Shown here: one piece after another, positions 1 through 6,201 of the stretch | How the letters are laid out: each line of letters starts with the position of its first letter | Numbering within the stretch: position 1 is the first letter of the stretch | Assembly: GCA_031277995.1 (NCBI GenBank) | Contig: JAITLH010000235.1 | Coordinates: forward strand, 1-16,476 | Origin: Deltaproteobacteria bacterium | Lineage (GTDB): Bacteria > Desulfobacterota > Desulfarculia > Adiutricales > Adiutricaceae | DNA length: 16,476 nucleotides | Direction: 5' to 3' | Made by a program: the position numbers and the translations under genes | The notes under the pieces: generated by a model | What the model was told of the DNA's origin: nothing | Databases searched by the model: none | What the model saw: only the letters and a program-made list of their open reading frames with translations

Positions 1-54
1 CCACCTGGCCAAGGGCCCAAGCGTAATTTTCTCCCAACTTGCCCAGACCTTGAT

Positions 55-83
55 CCAAAACTTACCAAGTCGCGAGCCAAAAC
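55..83 (+). promoter_or_regulatory. Paired CCAAAAC boxes, copy 1 (putative enhancer site)
   Basis: CCAAAAC occurs at 55-61 and again at 77-83, exactly 22 bp apart (two helical turns). The same pair with the same spacing lies upstream of the other two modules (2309-2337 and 5172-5200), about 220 bp before each sigma-54 promoter. Sigma-54 promoters need a distal activator, so this is a plausible activator binding site. The activator itself is not identified. The rest of 1-298 is non-coding and resembles 2237-2555 in patches. Confidence 0.5.
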
Positions 84-298
84 GGATCACCGGGCTCGGT
101 TCAAAATTACCCAAGGTAAAAAAAGCCCGTCCGCCCCAAGCCCCCAGTCGAAAAAAATTTTTTAGCCGGGCCAAACCCCAAAAGCCCAAACCTAAAGCGT
201 TTTCTTAGATTTCGCCCGCCCATGGGCTCCCCCCCACCGGCCCTTGGAAACGAATTTTGGCCCTGATTTCCAAAATCTCGCCCGCCTTTCGAGGGTCC

Positions 299-314
299 TG
301 GCATGGACTTTGCT
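299..314 (+). promoter_or_regulatory. Sigma-54 (-24/-12) promoter, module 1
   Basis: TGGCATGGACTTTGCT matches the sigma-54 consensus TGGCAC-N5-TTGCW. GG is at 300-301 and GC at 312-313, the invariant spacing. The predicted start is near 325, about 180 nt before gene A1. Matches at the equivalent place in two other modules make chance unlikely. Confidence 0.82.
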
Positions 315-325
315 TTTATCCCATT

Positions 326-372
326 TCGACGAGAGACAAACGAGTTAAAAATTCTAAAACGGCTTTCACGCT
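326..372 (+). promoter_or_regulatory. Conserved 5' leader block, module 1
   Basis: This block starts at the predicted sigma-54 transcription start and recurs at 2582-2632 and 5448-5498. Its core reads CGAGAGAC, then CGAGTT, then TAAAACGGCTTTCACGCT. The last part can form a small hairpin (TAAAA / TTTTA in the other copies, with one mismatch here). From 373 to 490 the leader is AT-rich and much less conserved. Its position suggests a role in initiation, mRNA stability or translation, but none is shown. Confidence 0.5.
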
Positions 373-505
373 TCTTACATTACAAAATAAAAGCCAGCAA
401 ATAAGAAAACTAGTTAAATTTTAAATATCTTATAAACTTTTTTAAATTAGCGGCAAGCTAGATTGAATAAAAACAAGATTTAGCTACCAAAAGAGGATCC
501 GAAAA

Positions 506-1105
506 ATGAAAAAGTCACTCTTATCGGTTCTGCTCATCGCCCTATTGGCCCTCGCCCTCCCCGGTTTGGCCCAGGCCCAGTCGCGTTCCAATGGCGGCCC
601 AAAAAAGTTCATCCCCGAAGACCGGAGGATCCAGGGGAGCCAAAGGCCTAACCAGGACTCGCGCGAAAGAAGGCAGACCAAATACGACAACGGCCGACAG
701 GGTCCCCAAAAAGGCAACCATGTTGACCACCGCCCCGGCCCCCCCAACAAAGACAACAATTTCGGCAAGAACTTTGGCAAAAACAAAAAAGGCCATCACC
801 CCGGCCCCCCCAAAAAAGGCGACCATTACGACCGTCGGCCCGGCCCCGATAAAAGGGCCCACCACAGGGATCGCCGTCCGCCCAAGCACCGCGGCCGTCC
901 GCCCAGGGTGATAACCCAAGTCGAACGCGAAGTCGTCTACGTCCCCTCGGAACCCGTCTATTACGAGTCCGAATCCTCCGGTTGCGGAGCTCCCTCGCCC
1001 AGCTTTAGCTTTGGCATGTCGGACGGCAACGGCAACGGCTTTAACTTTGGCGTGGGCGGCGGCGGCTTCGGTTTTGGCATCAACGTAAACGGTCTAAACT
1101 TTTAA
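506..1105 (+). CDS. Secreted basic Pro/Gly/His-rich protein A1
   Basis: I do not recognise this family. The 199-residue product begins with a Sec signal peptide (Lys-Lys, hydrophobic 5-18, Ala-Gln-Ala with cleavage likely after residue 24). The mature part has a FIPEDRRIQ motif (35-43) and a low-complexity middle with RPGPP-type motifs rich in Lys, Arg and His (about 64-133). The C-terminal domain (about 134-199) contains VEREVVYVPSEPVYYESE and then a Gly/Phe/Asn-rich tail ending in Phe. That domain is the part best conserved in the paralogues at 2764 and 5632. The start is supported by AGAGGA 8 nt upstream and by the matching signal peptides. It is probably transcribed from the sigma-54 promoter at 299 together with B1, 65 bp downstream. 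A surface or matrix role is inferred; metal or polyanion binding by the His/Lys/Arg-rich middle is an alternative. Confidence 0.85.
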   Translation: MKKSLLSVLLIALLALALPGLAQAQSRSNGGPKKFIPEDRRIQGSQRPNQDSRERRQTKYDNGRQGPQKGNHVDHRPGPPNKDNNFGKNFGKNKKGHHPGPPKKGDHYDRRPGPDKRAHHRDRRPPKHRGRPPRVITQVEREVVYVPSEPVYYESESSGCGAPSPSFSFGMSDGNGNGFNFGVGGGGFGFGINVNGLNF

Positions 1106-1170
1106 GCCCCGACCGCTCAAAAAAAATCAATAAAACTCCCAATAACTTCTTTTATAAAAGGAATCTCGCC

Positions 1171-2007
1171 ATGAAAAACATCATGAAAATCGCCTTGTTT
1201 CTAGCCGTAATCGCCCTCGCGGCCCCAAACCTAGCCTCGGCCGATCGGGGAAACCACCGCGGCGGCCAAAACTCCAAAGTCTACTACGGCCAGGGCCAGG
1301 GCAAAGGCCAAGGCCAGCAGCAAATGCGCCGACAAAGCCAGGGCCGCCAAGGCGGCCAAAAAAGCGTTAATCGCCAAAGCTCCCAGCGCCAAACCCAGCG
1401 CTACGCCCATAACGGCAATGCCCAGCGCTCGTCACAGCGTTACGCCCACAACGGCAATTCCCAGCGCCAAACCCAACGTTACGGTAACAACCGTAACTCC
1501 CAGCGCTCGTCCCAACGCTATGGCCACAACGGCAACAACCACCGATCAAGCCAACGCTATGGCCACAATGGCAACAACCACCGGTCAAGCCAACGCTATG
1601 GCCAAAACCACTTAAGAGACAATGGCCGCCACTATAAAGGGCCTGGCCAGCGTTCCGGCCAAAACATCTGGAGAGGCAATGACCGCCATCATTACACGCC
1701 AAACCAACGCCGCCATTTCTACGGTAGTAGTTTTGGCCGTAACGACGGTCGCGTCAAAGAGTGGTATCCTATGGGAAACGGCAACGGCAAGCGGCAGCCC
1801 GGCGGAAACGGAAACGGCCAAAACGGTGAAACCGAATACGTTCAGACCGGCAACGGCCAAACCGATGAGAGCGAAGTTACCAACGGCCAGATCGTTGAAG
1901 AAGAGACCGGCCAATGGCAGCCTGGCGGAAAATATAGGGGTCAATGGCAAAAGGAAGAAACCTTGACCGAGGAAGTGGTTAGCGAGCAAACCGCCTCAAA
2001 CGAGTAG
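1171..2007 (+). CDS. Secreted Q/N/G-rich repeat protein B1
   Basis: This is an unrecognised 278-residue protein with a Sec signal peptide (cleavage likely after Ala-Ser-Ala, residue 24). The mature start, DRGNHRGGQNS, is shared with B3. A Gln/Gly-rich stretch (about 37-70) leads into six 13-residue repeats (71-148) of the type SQRSSQRYGHNGN. A Gly/Asn/Arg-rich segment follows, and the last 70 or so residues are acidic (Glu/Thr/Gln). No Cys is present. AAAGGA lies 8 nt before the ATG. It follows A1 by 65 bp with no terminator between, and a terminator lies at 2075-2107, so A1-B1 is probably bicistronic. Composition and repeats recall secreted structural or amyloid-type proteins, but the repeat is not the curli or Fap consensus. 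The function is inferred only. Confidence 0.85.
   Translation: MKNIMKIALFLAVIALAAPNLASADRGNHRGGQNSKVYYGQGQGKGQGQQQMRRQSQGRQGGQKSVNRQSSQRQTQRYAHNGNAQRSSQRYAHNGNSQRQTQRYGNNRNSQRSSQRYGHNGNNHRSSQRYGHNGNNHRSSQRYGQNHLRDNGRHYKGPGQRSGQNIWRGNDRHHYTPNQRRHFYGSSFGRNDGRVKEWYPMGNGNGKRQPGGNGNGQNGETEYVQTGNGQTDESEVTNGQIVEEETGQWQPGGKYRGQWQKEETLTEEVVSEQTASNE
1381..1614 (+). repeat. Six in-frame 39-bp repeats in B1
   Basis: Six tandem 39-bp units encode 13-residue repeats. The first residues vary (SQRQT, AQRSS, NHRSS), followed by QRY, then GHNGN or AHNGN. The last two full units are nearly identical in DNA. B2 and B3 use the same 39-bp period, so unit number probably changes by slippage or recombination. Confidence 0.9.
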
Positions 2008-2030
2008 TGATAACGGGTAGGTTGAAAAAT

Positions 2031-2048
2031 TTTAACCCGGTCGTAAAA
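2031..2048 (+). repeat. 18-bp repeat after B1
   Basis: TTTAACCCGGTCGTAAAA is found exactly again at 3836-3853 after B2, each about 30-40 bp before the module terminator. It marks the 3' boundary of the duplicated unit. No function is evident. Confidence 0.8.
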
Positions 2049-2074
2049 AAAACGCTTAAGCCTTTACCACCAAA

Positions 2075-2107
2075 ACCTTGGCGGCTCTATCCGCCAGGGT
2101 TTTTTTA
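2075..2107 (+). terminator. Rho-independent terminator of A1-B1
   Basis: The arms 2075-2084 and 2091-2100 form a 10-bp stem (one G-T pair) with a 6-nt loop, followed by a T run at 2100-2106. It lies 68 nt after the B1 stop. Confidence 0.85.
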
Positions 2108-2308
2108 TTAAAAAAATAGGCCTTATCTACTGGAAAAAGCCTAAAGATATTCGAAAAAATAATTACACAATCAAAATTTTCCCCATAAAAAATCCCCATC
2201 ATCTTAATATTATCAAGCTTTTTTCCTACATGACTCTTAATGTCCACTAATGTTTTCCATCAGGAAAAGGGCCAGAGAAATTTTCTCCCACGCTCCCCGG
2301 GGCGAGAT
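2108..2308. other. AT-rich spacer between modules 1 and 2
   Basis: This non-coding spacer is very AT-rich from 2108 to about 2240. From 2270 it begins to resemble the region upstream of module 1 (shared ATTTTCTCCCA and GATCCAAAAC stretches). A 63-codon minus-strand frame (2056-2247) crosses it but also covers the terminator, has no repeat in the other modules and is not called as a gene. Confidence 0.5.
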
Positions 2309-2337
2309 CCAAAACTTACCAAGCCGCGAGCCAAAAC
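2309..2337 (+). promoter_or_regulatory. Paired CCAAAAC boxes, copy 2
   Basis: CCAAAAC lies at 2309-2315 and 2331-2337, 22 bp apart as in module 1. The bases between and after the boxes are also almost identical to 62-92. The second box is 220 bp before the GG of the sigma-54 promoter. This is a putative activator site. Confidence 0.5.
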
Positions 2338-2555
2338 GGATCACCGGCGGGGGTTCAAAATGACCCAGGGGCAAAACAAGCGCTCCCGCCCAAGCCGCTG
2401 GAAGGAAAAAAATTTTTGGGCCCGGACAAACTGCCAAAGGCCCAAACCTAAATTGATTTATGAGGTTTGGCCAAGCCCTGAGCCCGCCTGCCGGGGTGGT
2501 ATTTGACGCGAATTTTACCCCAATATCCCAAAACGTCCCCACCTTTCTATGGGCC

Positions 2556-2571
2556 TGGCATAGACCTTGCT
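2556..2571 (+). promoter_or_regulatory. Sigma-54 promoter, module 2
   Basis: TGGCATAGACCTTGCT has GG at 2557-2558 and GC at 2569-2570, the spacing required for sigma-54. The distance to the gene A2 start is within a few bases of that in modules 1 and 3. Confidence 0.82.
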
Positions 2572-2581
2572 TATACCCCCT

Positions 2582-2632
2582 TTCGTCGAGAGACAAACGA
2601 GTTGAAAAGCTTAAAACGGCTTTTACGCTCCG
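2582..2632 (+). promoter_or_regulatory. Conserved 5' leader block, module 2
   Basis: This is the second copy of the block at the predicted transcription start. It has CGTCGAGAGACAAACGAGTT, then TAAAACGGCTTTTACGCTC, whose TAAAA/TTTTA arms can pair around CGGC. The AT-rich leader then runs to the GTG start at 2764. Confidence 0.5.
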
Positions 2633-2763
2633 GAAATTAAAAAGTAAAAACCTGTGTATAAAATATTTTGTTATACTTTAAATACTTTAAAAAACTTTTT
2701 TAAAATTATGGCAAACTAAATTACATAAAGAAGAGCATTTAGATACCAAAAGAGAATCCGAAA

Positions 2764-3340
2764 GTGAAAAAGTCAATCTTGTCGGTTCTGATTATCGCCA
2801 TATTGGCCCTGACCCTCTCCGATTTGGCCCAGGCCCAGTCGCGTTCCCCAGGGCGGCCAAAAAAAGTTTATCCCAGAAGAAAAGAGGATCCAGCCAAACC
2901 AAAAGGCTCCCCTGGGTTACCGCGAAATAAACCAGCCGCGTCACGACGATAACCGGCCGCCCTCCAAAAAGGATAACCATTTTGACCATCGCCCAGGACC
3001 ACCCAACAAAGACAACCATTTCGGCAAGAATTTTGGCAAACCCAAAAAAGGCAACCATTTCGACGATCGCCAAGGCCCCGGCGGCCCCCACAAAAGGGCC
3101 AGGGATCGCCGTCCCTATAGGCATCACCGCCGTCCGCCCAGGGTGATAAACCAAGTCGAGCGCGAAGTCGTTTACGTCACCTCGGAACCCGTTTATTACG
3201 AGTCCGAATCGTCCGGTTGCGGCGACCCCATGCCCAGCTTTAGCTTTGGCCTGTCGGATGGAAACGGAAACGGCTTTAACATTGACGTGGGCGGCGGAGG
3301 CTTCGGGTTTGGAATCAGCGTAAACGGTTTCAACCACTAA
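2764..3340 (+). pseudogene. Gene A2, secreted A-family protein with +1 frameshift
   Basis: This is the second A-family gene. It starts at GTG (2764-2766), with an AGAGAA ribosome site at the same spacing as A1. The signal peptide ends Ala-Gln-Ala at residue 24. At 2859-2865 there are seven A where A1 has six. Reading on in frame gives a stop at 2950-2952 and a 62-residue product. Removing one A opens the frame to the stop at 3338-3340, giving about 191 residues with FIPEEKRIQ, RPGPPNKDN and the conserved VEREVVYV...SEPVYYESE C-terminal domain. That downstream frame has no other stop and keeps its coding pattern, so the break is recent, a homopolymer sequencing error, or bypassed by slippage at the A run. 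Gene B2 follows after 65 bp. Function unknown, as for A1. Confidence 0.75.
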
Positions 3341-3405
3341 ACCCCGTCGGCCCAACCAAACACAACCAAACCATCGCGTTTGTTCATTATATAAGGAATC
3401 GCACC

Positions 3406-3780
3406 ATGAAAAACCTCTTTAAAATCGCTTTGCTTCTAGGCGCCGTCAGCCTGATGGTCCCAAGCCTAGCCTCGGCCTACTGGGGAAACCACAATAACGG
3501 CCAAAACTCCCAAATCCACAATCAGGGCCAAGGCTGGCACCAACCCCAGGGTTACGGCCATAACGGCAATGCCCAGCCCCAAACCAAGGGTTACGGCCAT
3601 AACGGCAATGCCCAGCCCCAACCCCAGGCTTACGGCCATAACGGCAATGCCCAGCCCCAACCCCAGGGCCATGATTACAACGCCAATAACCACCGCTTAG
3701 ATCAGCGCCAAGGCCACAACCGGTGGGCGGCTCAAGGCGCCCACGGCCAATGGCCAACCGACCAAACCGTAACCGAGTAA
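3406..3780 (+). CDS. Short secreted repeat protein B2
   Basis: This 124-residue B-family paralogue is less than half the length of B1 and B3. The signal peptide ends Ala-Ser-Ala at residue 24, followed by YWGNHNNGQNSQ. Three 13-residue units plus one shorter unit (46-95) read QPQPQAYGHNGNA-like, with Pro replacing the Arg and Ser of B1. The long Gly/Asn-rich and acidic regions of B1 and B3 are missing, leaving only a short tail containing HGQWPTDQTVTE. The ATG at 3406 has AAGGAA 9 nt upstream. It sits 65 bp after A2, and the terminator is at 3881-3920. The ends match the paralogues, which suggests internal contraction rather than a broken reading frame. Confidence 0.82.
   Translation: MKNLFKIALLLGAVSLMVPSLASAYWGNHNNGQNSQIHNQGQGWHQPQGYGHNGNAQPQTKGYGHNGNAQPQPQAYGHNGNAQPQPQGHDYNANNHRLDQRQGHNRWAAQGAHGQWPTDQTVTE
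3541..3690 (+). repeat. 39-bp repeats in B2
   Basis: One shortened unit and three full 39-bp units encode QPQ-(2)-GYGHNGNA-type repeats. The DNA between units is almost identical (for example CATAACGGCAATGCCCAGCC, which occurs in three successive units). Confidence 0.85.
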
Positions 3781-3835
3781 GGGGCAATCCAAAAAACCCT
3801 CCCAAACGGGCGCCGACGACGAATCGGCCAAATGA

Positions 3836-3853
3836 TTTAACCCGGTCGTAAAA
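3836..3853 (+). repeat. 18-bp repeat after B2
   Basis: This is an exact second copy of the 18-bp element at 2031-2048 and lies 55 bp after the B2 stop. It shows that the duplicated unit includes the 3' flank and terminator. Confidence 0.8.
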
Positions 3854-3880
3854 CGAGCGCGTAAACCTTTCGACCTTAAC

Positions 3881-3920
3881 CCCCTGGTGGCTCGCGACTA
3901 AGCCGCCAGGGTTTTTTTTG
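3881..3920 (+). terminator. Rho-independent terminator of A2-B2
   Basis: CCCTGGTGGCT (3882-3892) pairs with AGCCGCCAGGG (3901-3911), an 11-bp stem with one wobble pair, followed by eight T. The lower stem matches the module 1 terminator. Confidence 0.88.
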
Positions 3921-4276
3921 GGTAATTTCCGGAGCGGCCCTGGGCCAAAGCGGCTACGATTTTGGACGTTTTGGCCTGGCCTTTTGGCCAACCAAGACGG
4001 TTAAGACGCTTTTAAGGCTTGGAAAAGCGGGTAAAAAATGGTACTTATGAGTACGACTTAACCATCGTTTATTAAGGCGTTTTTTAGGCCCGGCTTAAAC
4101 GAAGTTCAAATCCCTTGGCCAGATCGATACGGCCAAGCCAAGTTTGGATTACGGCCCCGGGGCTTAGCTAAAAGCCATAAGCGGCGCCGCTGGTTTATTG
4201 GACCCGGCCGGTTTTTTTCAGCCTGGGCCGTTGGGCGAAAAGATAAATTATCAGCTAAAAGGAGCCAAATAATATT
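3921..4276. other. Non-coding stretch before the zinc-ribbon gene
   Basis: No convincing gene was found. It contains GC-rich short palindromes (GCGGCGCCGC near 4181, CCGGCCGG near 4204) and a T run at 4212-4218. It has no clear homology to the module upstream regions. Confidence 0.4.
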
Positions 4277-4477
4277 ATGGTTTGCCCAAAATGTTTTTCA
4301 GAGAATATAACGCTGTTACCTGACCATTCTTTATTTAGAAGAATTAATATTATAAATAAAATTTTTACTTATGTATTAAAAGTTCTAAAATATAAGGGTA
4401 ACGGTAAATTTAGAGCTGGTAAATATTTACTTAAATGCCATAATTGTGACTTTAAGTCGATCGTTCAGATTTTATAA
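4277..4477 (+). CDS. Small AT-rich zinc-ribbon protein
   Basis: This 66-residue hypothetical protein has CPKC (Cys3/Cys6) near the N-terminus and CHNC (Cys54/Cys57) near the C-terminus, a spacing that could make one zinc ribbon around a basic, Ile/Leu/Lys-rich middle. There is no signal peptide, so it is probably cytoplasmic. AAAGGAG lies 13 nt before the ATG, a rather long spacing. Base composition is much more AT-rich than the neighbours and the codons end mostly in A or T, which suggests acquired DNA. It stands alone between the A-B modules, and the next terminator-like hairpin is over 500 bp downstream. Function unknown. A chance ORF is possible, but the paired CxxC motifs argue against it. 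Confidence 0.55.
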   Translation: MVCPKCFSENITLLPDHSLFRRINIINKIFTYVLKVLKYKGNGKFRAGKYLLKCHNCDFKSIVQIL

Positions 4478-5011
4478 AGGGCCAGGTTCAAACGAACCAA
4501 AAATAGTCCCCGGGAGTTTTTTCGCCCCCTCCAAAAAATCACTAACTTAACCATTTGCCTAGTCGCCCACCTTTCCCCCCCACTTAGTTACTCAAATAGA
4601 CCTTTGCCAAATCTCCGGTCCGGTAACCAAGCCAGAAACGATCTTGGTTAATCGCCTGGCCCCAAAAAAATTTCCCCCTCGCCTCCAAAATTCCCATCCC
4701 AAAACCCCTTCTCCCTTTGCCCCAATCTAATCGTTACCATCGGCCCATCGGCCGAGGGGCCGAGCGCTTGATCTTCAAAGGTTATTTTTAAGGCCGGAAG
4801 ATCGCCGCGGCCAGGCTCAAGGGCGTATTTACTCACGTTATGGGCCGAAAAATCGTTAGGTTCGCTTTTAAGGCGTATTTACTCATATCGGGGGCTGAAA
4901 GCTCGATGGGATCAAGGTTTTGGACGTTTGGGCCGTTTTTCCGAGGGGGTGAGTTTCGCTTTTAAGTTAGGGTTTTTCGCGGCGGATTAGGGCCGCTGGG
5001 GACTAACAAAG
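4478..5011. other. Non-coding stretch with a short direct repeat
   Basis: No gene can be supported. GGCGTATTTACTCA occurs at 4822-4835 and 4872-4885, 50 bp apart, each followed by a similar G-rich GGGC(C/T)GAAA stretch. A 62-codon minus-strand frame (4648-4836) has no recognisable motif and was not called. The region may be decayed sequence. Confidence 0.4.
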
Positions 5012-5050
5012 TTACTAAAAAAGCTACCCTTATGGTAGCTTTTTTAGTAA
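5012..5050. terminator. Perfect bidirectional hairpin terminator without an obvious gene
   Basis: The arms 5012-5028 and 5034-5050 are perfectly complementary over 17 bp with a 5-nt loop. The stem base holds six A on the left and six T on the right, so it could terminate on either strand. No gene ends next to it: the zinc-ribbon gene stops 534 bp away. It may end an unannotated RNA or be the relic of a lost gene. Confidence 0.75.
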
Positions 5051-5171
5051 AAATATTTCCTACCCCCGATTTTAGAAAAATTTGAAATTTCATGACTGCC
5101 ATTATCCACTTATGTTTCCCTGCCGATCAAATGGCTGAGTAAATTTTACTCCCCGTCACCCTGGGAGCGAT

Positions 5172-5200
5172 CCAAAACGTGGCAGGGATCGCGGCAAAAC
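5172..5200 (+). promoter_or_regulatory. Paired CCAAAAC-type boxes, copy 3
   Basis: CCAAAAC at 5172-5178 and GCAAAAC at 5194-5200 keep the 22-bp spacing although the bases between them have diverged. The second box is 222 bp before the GG of the sigma-54 promoter, matching modules 1 and 2. Conservation of boxes and spacing amid divergence supports a binding site. Confidence 0.5.
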
Positions 5201-5420
5201 CATGCCAAGGAGTAAGCTTCAAAAGGGCGCCTGGTCAATAAAAACGCGGCTAGCCAAGTTTTTGAAAATAAAATGTTTTTTGGCTAGGCGGGACCGTAAA
5301 AATCCGCTTGGTTAGGGGATTTTCGGAGACCGGGGGTGGGGAGGAGGGCTTGGCCTCGAAGGGTTTTTAGGGCTAATTTCTGGCCGGAATGGGGAAAATT
5401 GCCCGGGCCATCGGGTGGGT

Positions 5421-5436
5421 TGGCATAAACCTTGCT
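5421..5436 (+). promoter_or_regulatory. Sigma-54 promoter, module 3
   Basis: TGGCATAAACCTTGCT has GG at 5422-5423 and GC at 5434-5435. It is the third member of the set and is conserved although the upstream flank has changed a great deal. Confidence 0.83.
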
Positions 5437-5447
5437 TCTATCATACT

Positions 5448-5498
5448 CCGTCGAGAGACTTTCGAGTTAAAATCTTTAAAACGACTTTTACGCTCCGT
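5448..5498 (+). promoter_or_regulatory. Conserved 5' leader block, module 3
   Basis: This third copy of the start-site block reads CCGTCGAGAGACTTTCGAGTT, then TAAAACGACTTTTACGCTCC. The TAAAA/TTTTA pairing is kept with loop CGAC. The remaining leader (5499-5615) is AT-rich. Confidence 0.5.
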
Positions 5499-5631
5499 AA
5501 AATCAAATTTAAAAACAAGCATATTAAGATTTAAAAAATTTTTTAATATATTCAATAACTTTTTTACAAAAATAGCGAGCTAAAGAAAATAAAAAAAACA
5601 TATTTAGCCGCTAAAACGAGGACACGGAAAA

Positions 5632-6135
5632 ATGAAAAAGTCTCTTTTATCGATTTTGCTCATCGCCGCGCTGGCACTCATCCTTCCCACTTTCGCGCTG
5701 GCCGATTCACACCCCTCCCACGGCCAGAAAAAGTTTATCCCCGAAGACAGGCGCATCCAACCGGACCATAAGCCTCCCCAGGGCGCCCCGGATCCCAACT
5801 TTAAAAAACACGACAAAGTTGACCATCGCCCCGGCCCGCCTAAGAAAGGCGACGATTTTGACAAACGTCCCGGGCCCGATAAAAACGCCAAACATAGGGA
5901 GCCCCGGCCTGACGGCAAACATCCCCGTCCGCCCGAAGTGATAACCAAAGTCGAGCGGGAAGTCGTTTACGTCCCCTCCGAACCCGTCTATTACGAATCC
6001 GAAACGGTCACTTACCCGGAACCCTCGCCCAGCCTTAGCTTTGGCATGTCCGACGGGGAGGGAAACAGCGTCAATTTTGGCATGGACGGTGGCGGCTTTG
6101 GTTTTGGAGTCAACGTAAGCGGTTCCAACTATTAA
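5632..6135 (+). CDS. Secreted A-family protein A3
   Basis: This third A-family protein has 167 residues, shorter than A1 because the Asn/Lys/His-rich middle is reduced. The signal peptide ends Ala-Leu-Ala at residue 24. It keeps FIPEDRRIQ (35-43), VDHRPGPPKKGDDFDKRPGP (63-82) and the conserved C-terminal domain from about 103 with VEREVVYVPSEPVYYESE and a Gly/Phe/Asn-rich end. It lacks the single Cys found in the C-terminal part of A1 and A2. GAGGA lies 8 nt before the ATG. It probably shares a sigma-54 transcript with B3, 66 bp downstream. Function unknown; a secreted structural role is inferred from composition and pairing with B. Confidence 0.85.
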   Translation: MKKSLLSILLIAALALILPTFALADSHPSHGQKKFIPEDRRIQPDHKPPQGAPDPNFKKHDKVDHRPGPPKKGDDFDKRPGPDKNAKHREPRPDGKHPRPPEVITKVEREVVYVPSEPVYYESETVTYPEPSPSLSFGMSDGEGNSVNFGMDGGGFGFGVNVSGSNY

Positions 6136-6201
6136 GTCCCGGCGGATCCGGCAAAGAATCAAAACATCCCCATTAACCCATTTACCGCGAGGAAACGCAC
6201 T

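Noticed and set aside
591..911. Long alternative frames over A1 and B1 (for example 591-911 +, 542-919 -, 1622-1966 +)
   Set aside because: They are shadows caused by repetitive, GC-rich codons. They lack signal peptides and ribosome sites, and they are not conserved in the paralogues.
2056..2247. 63-codon minus-strand ORF between modules 1 and 2
   Set aside because: It spans the module 1 terminator in an AT-rich spacer, has no recognisable motif and no counterpart in the other modules.
4100..4125. tRNA-like GTTCAAATCCC stretch
   Set aside because: The flanks cannot form a 5-bp T stem, and no acceptor or anticodon arms are found.
4648..4836. 62-codon minus-strand ORF in the gap before module 3
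   Set aside because: It has no family motif and no good ribosome site, and its composition is that of surrounding non-coding DNA.
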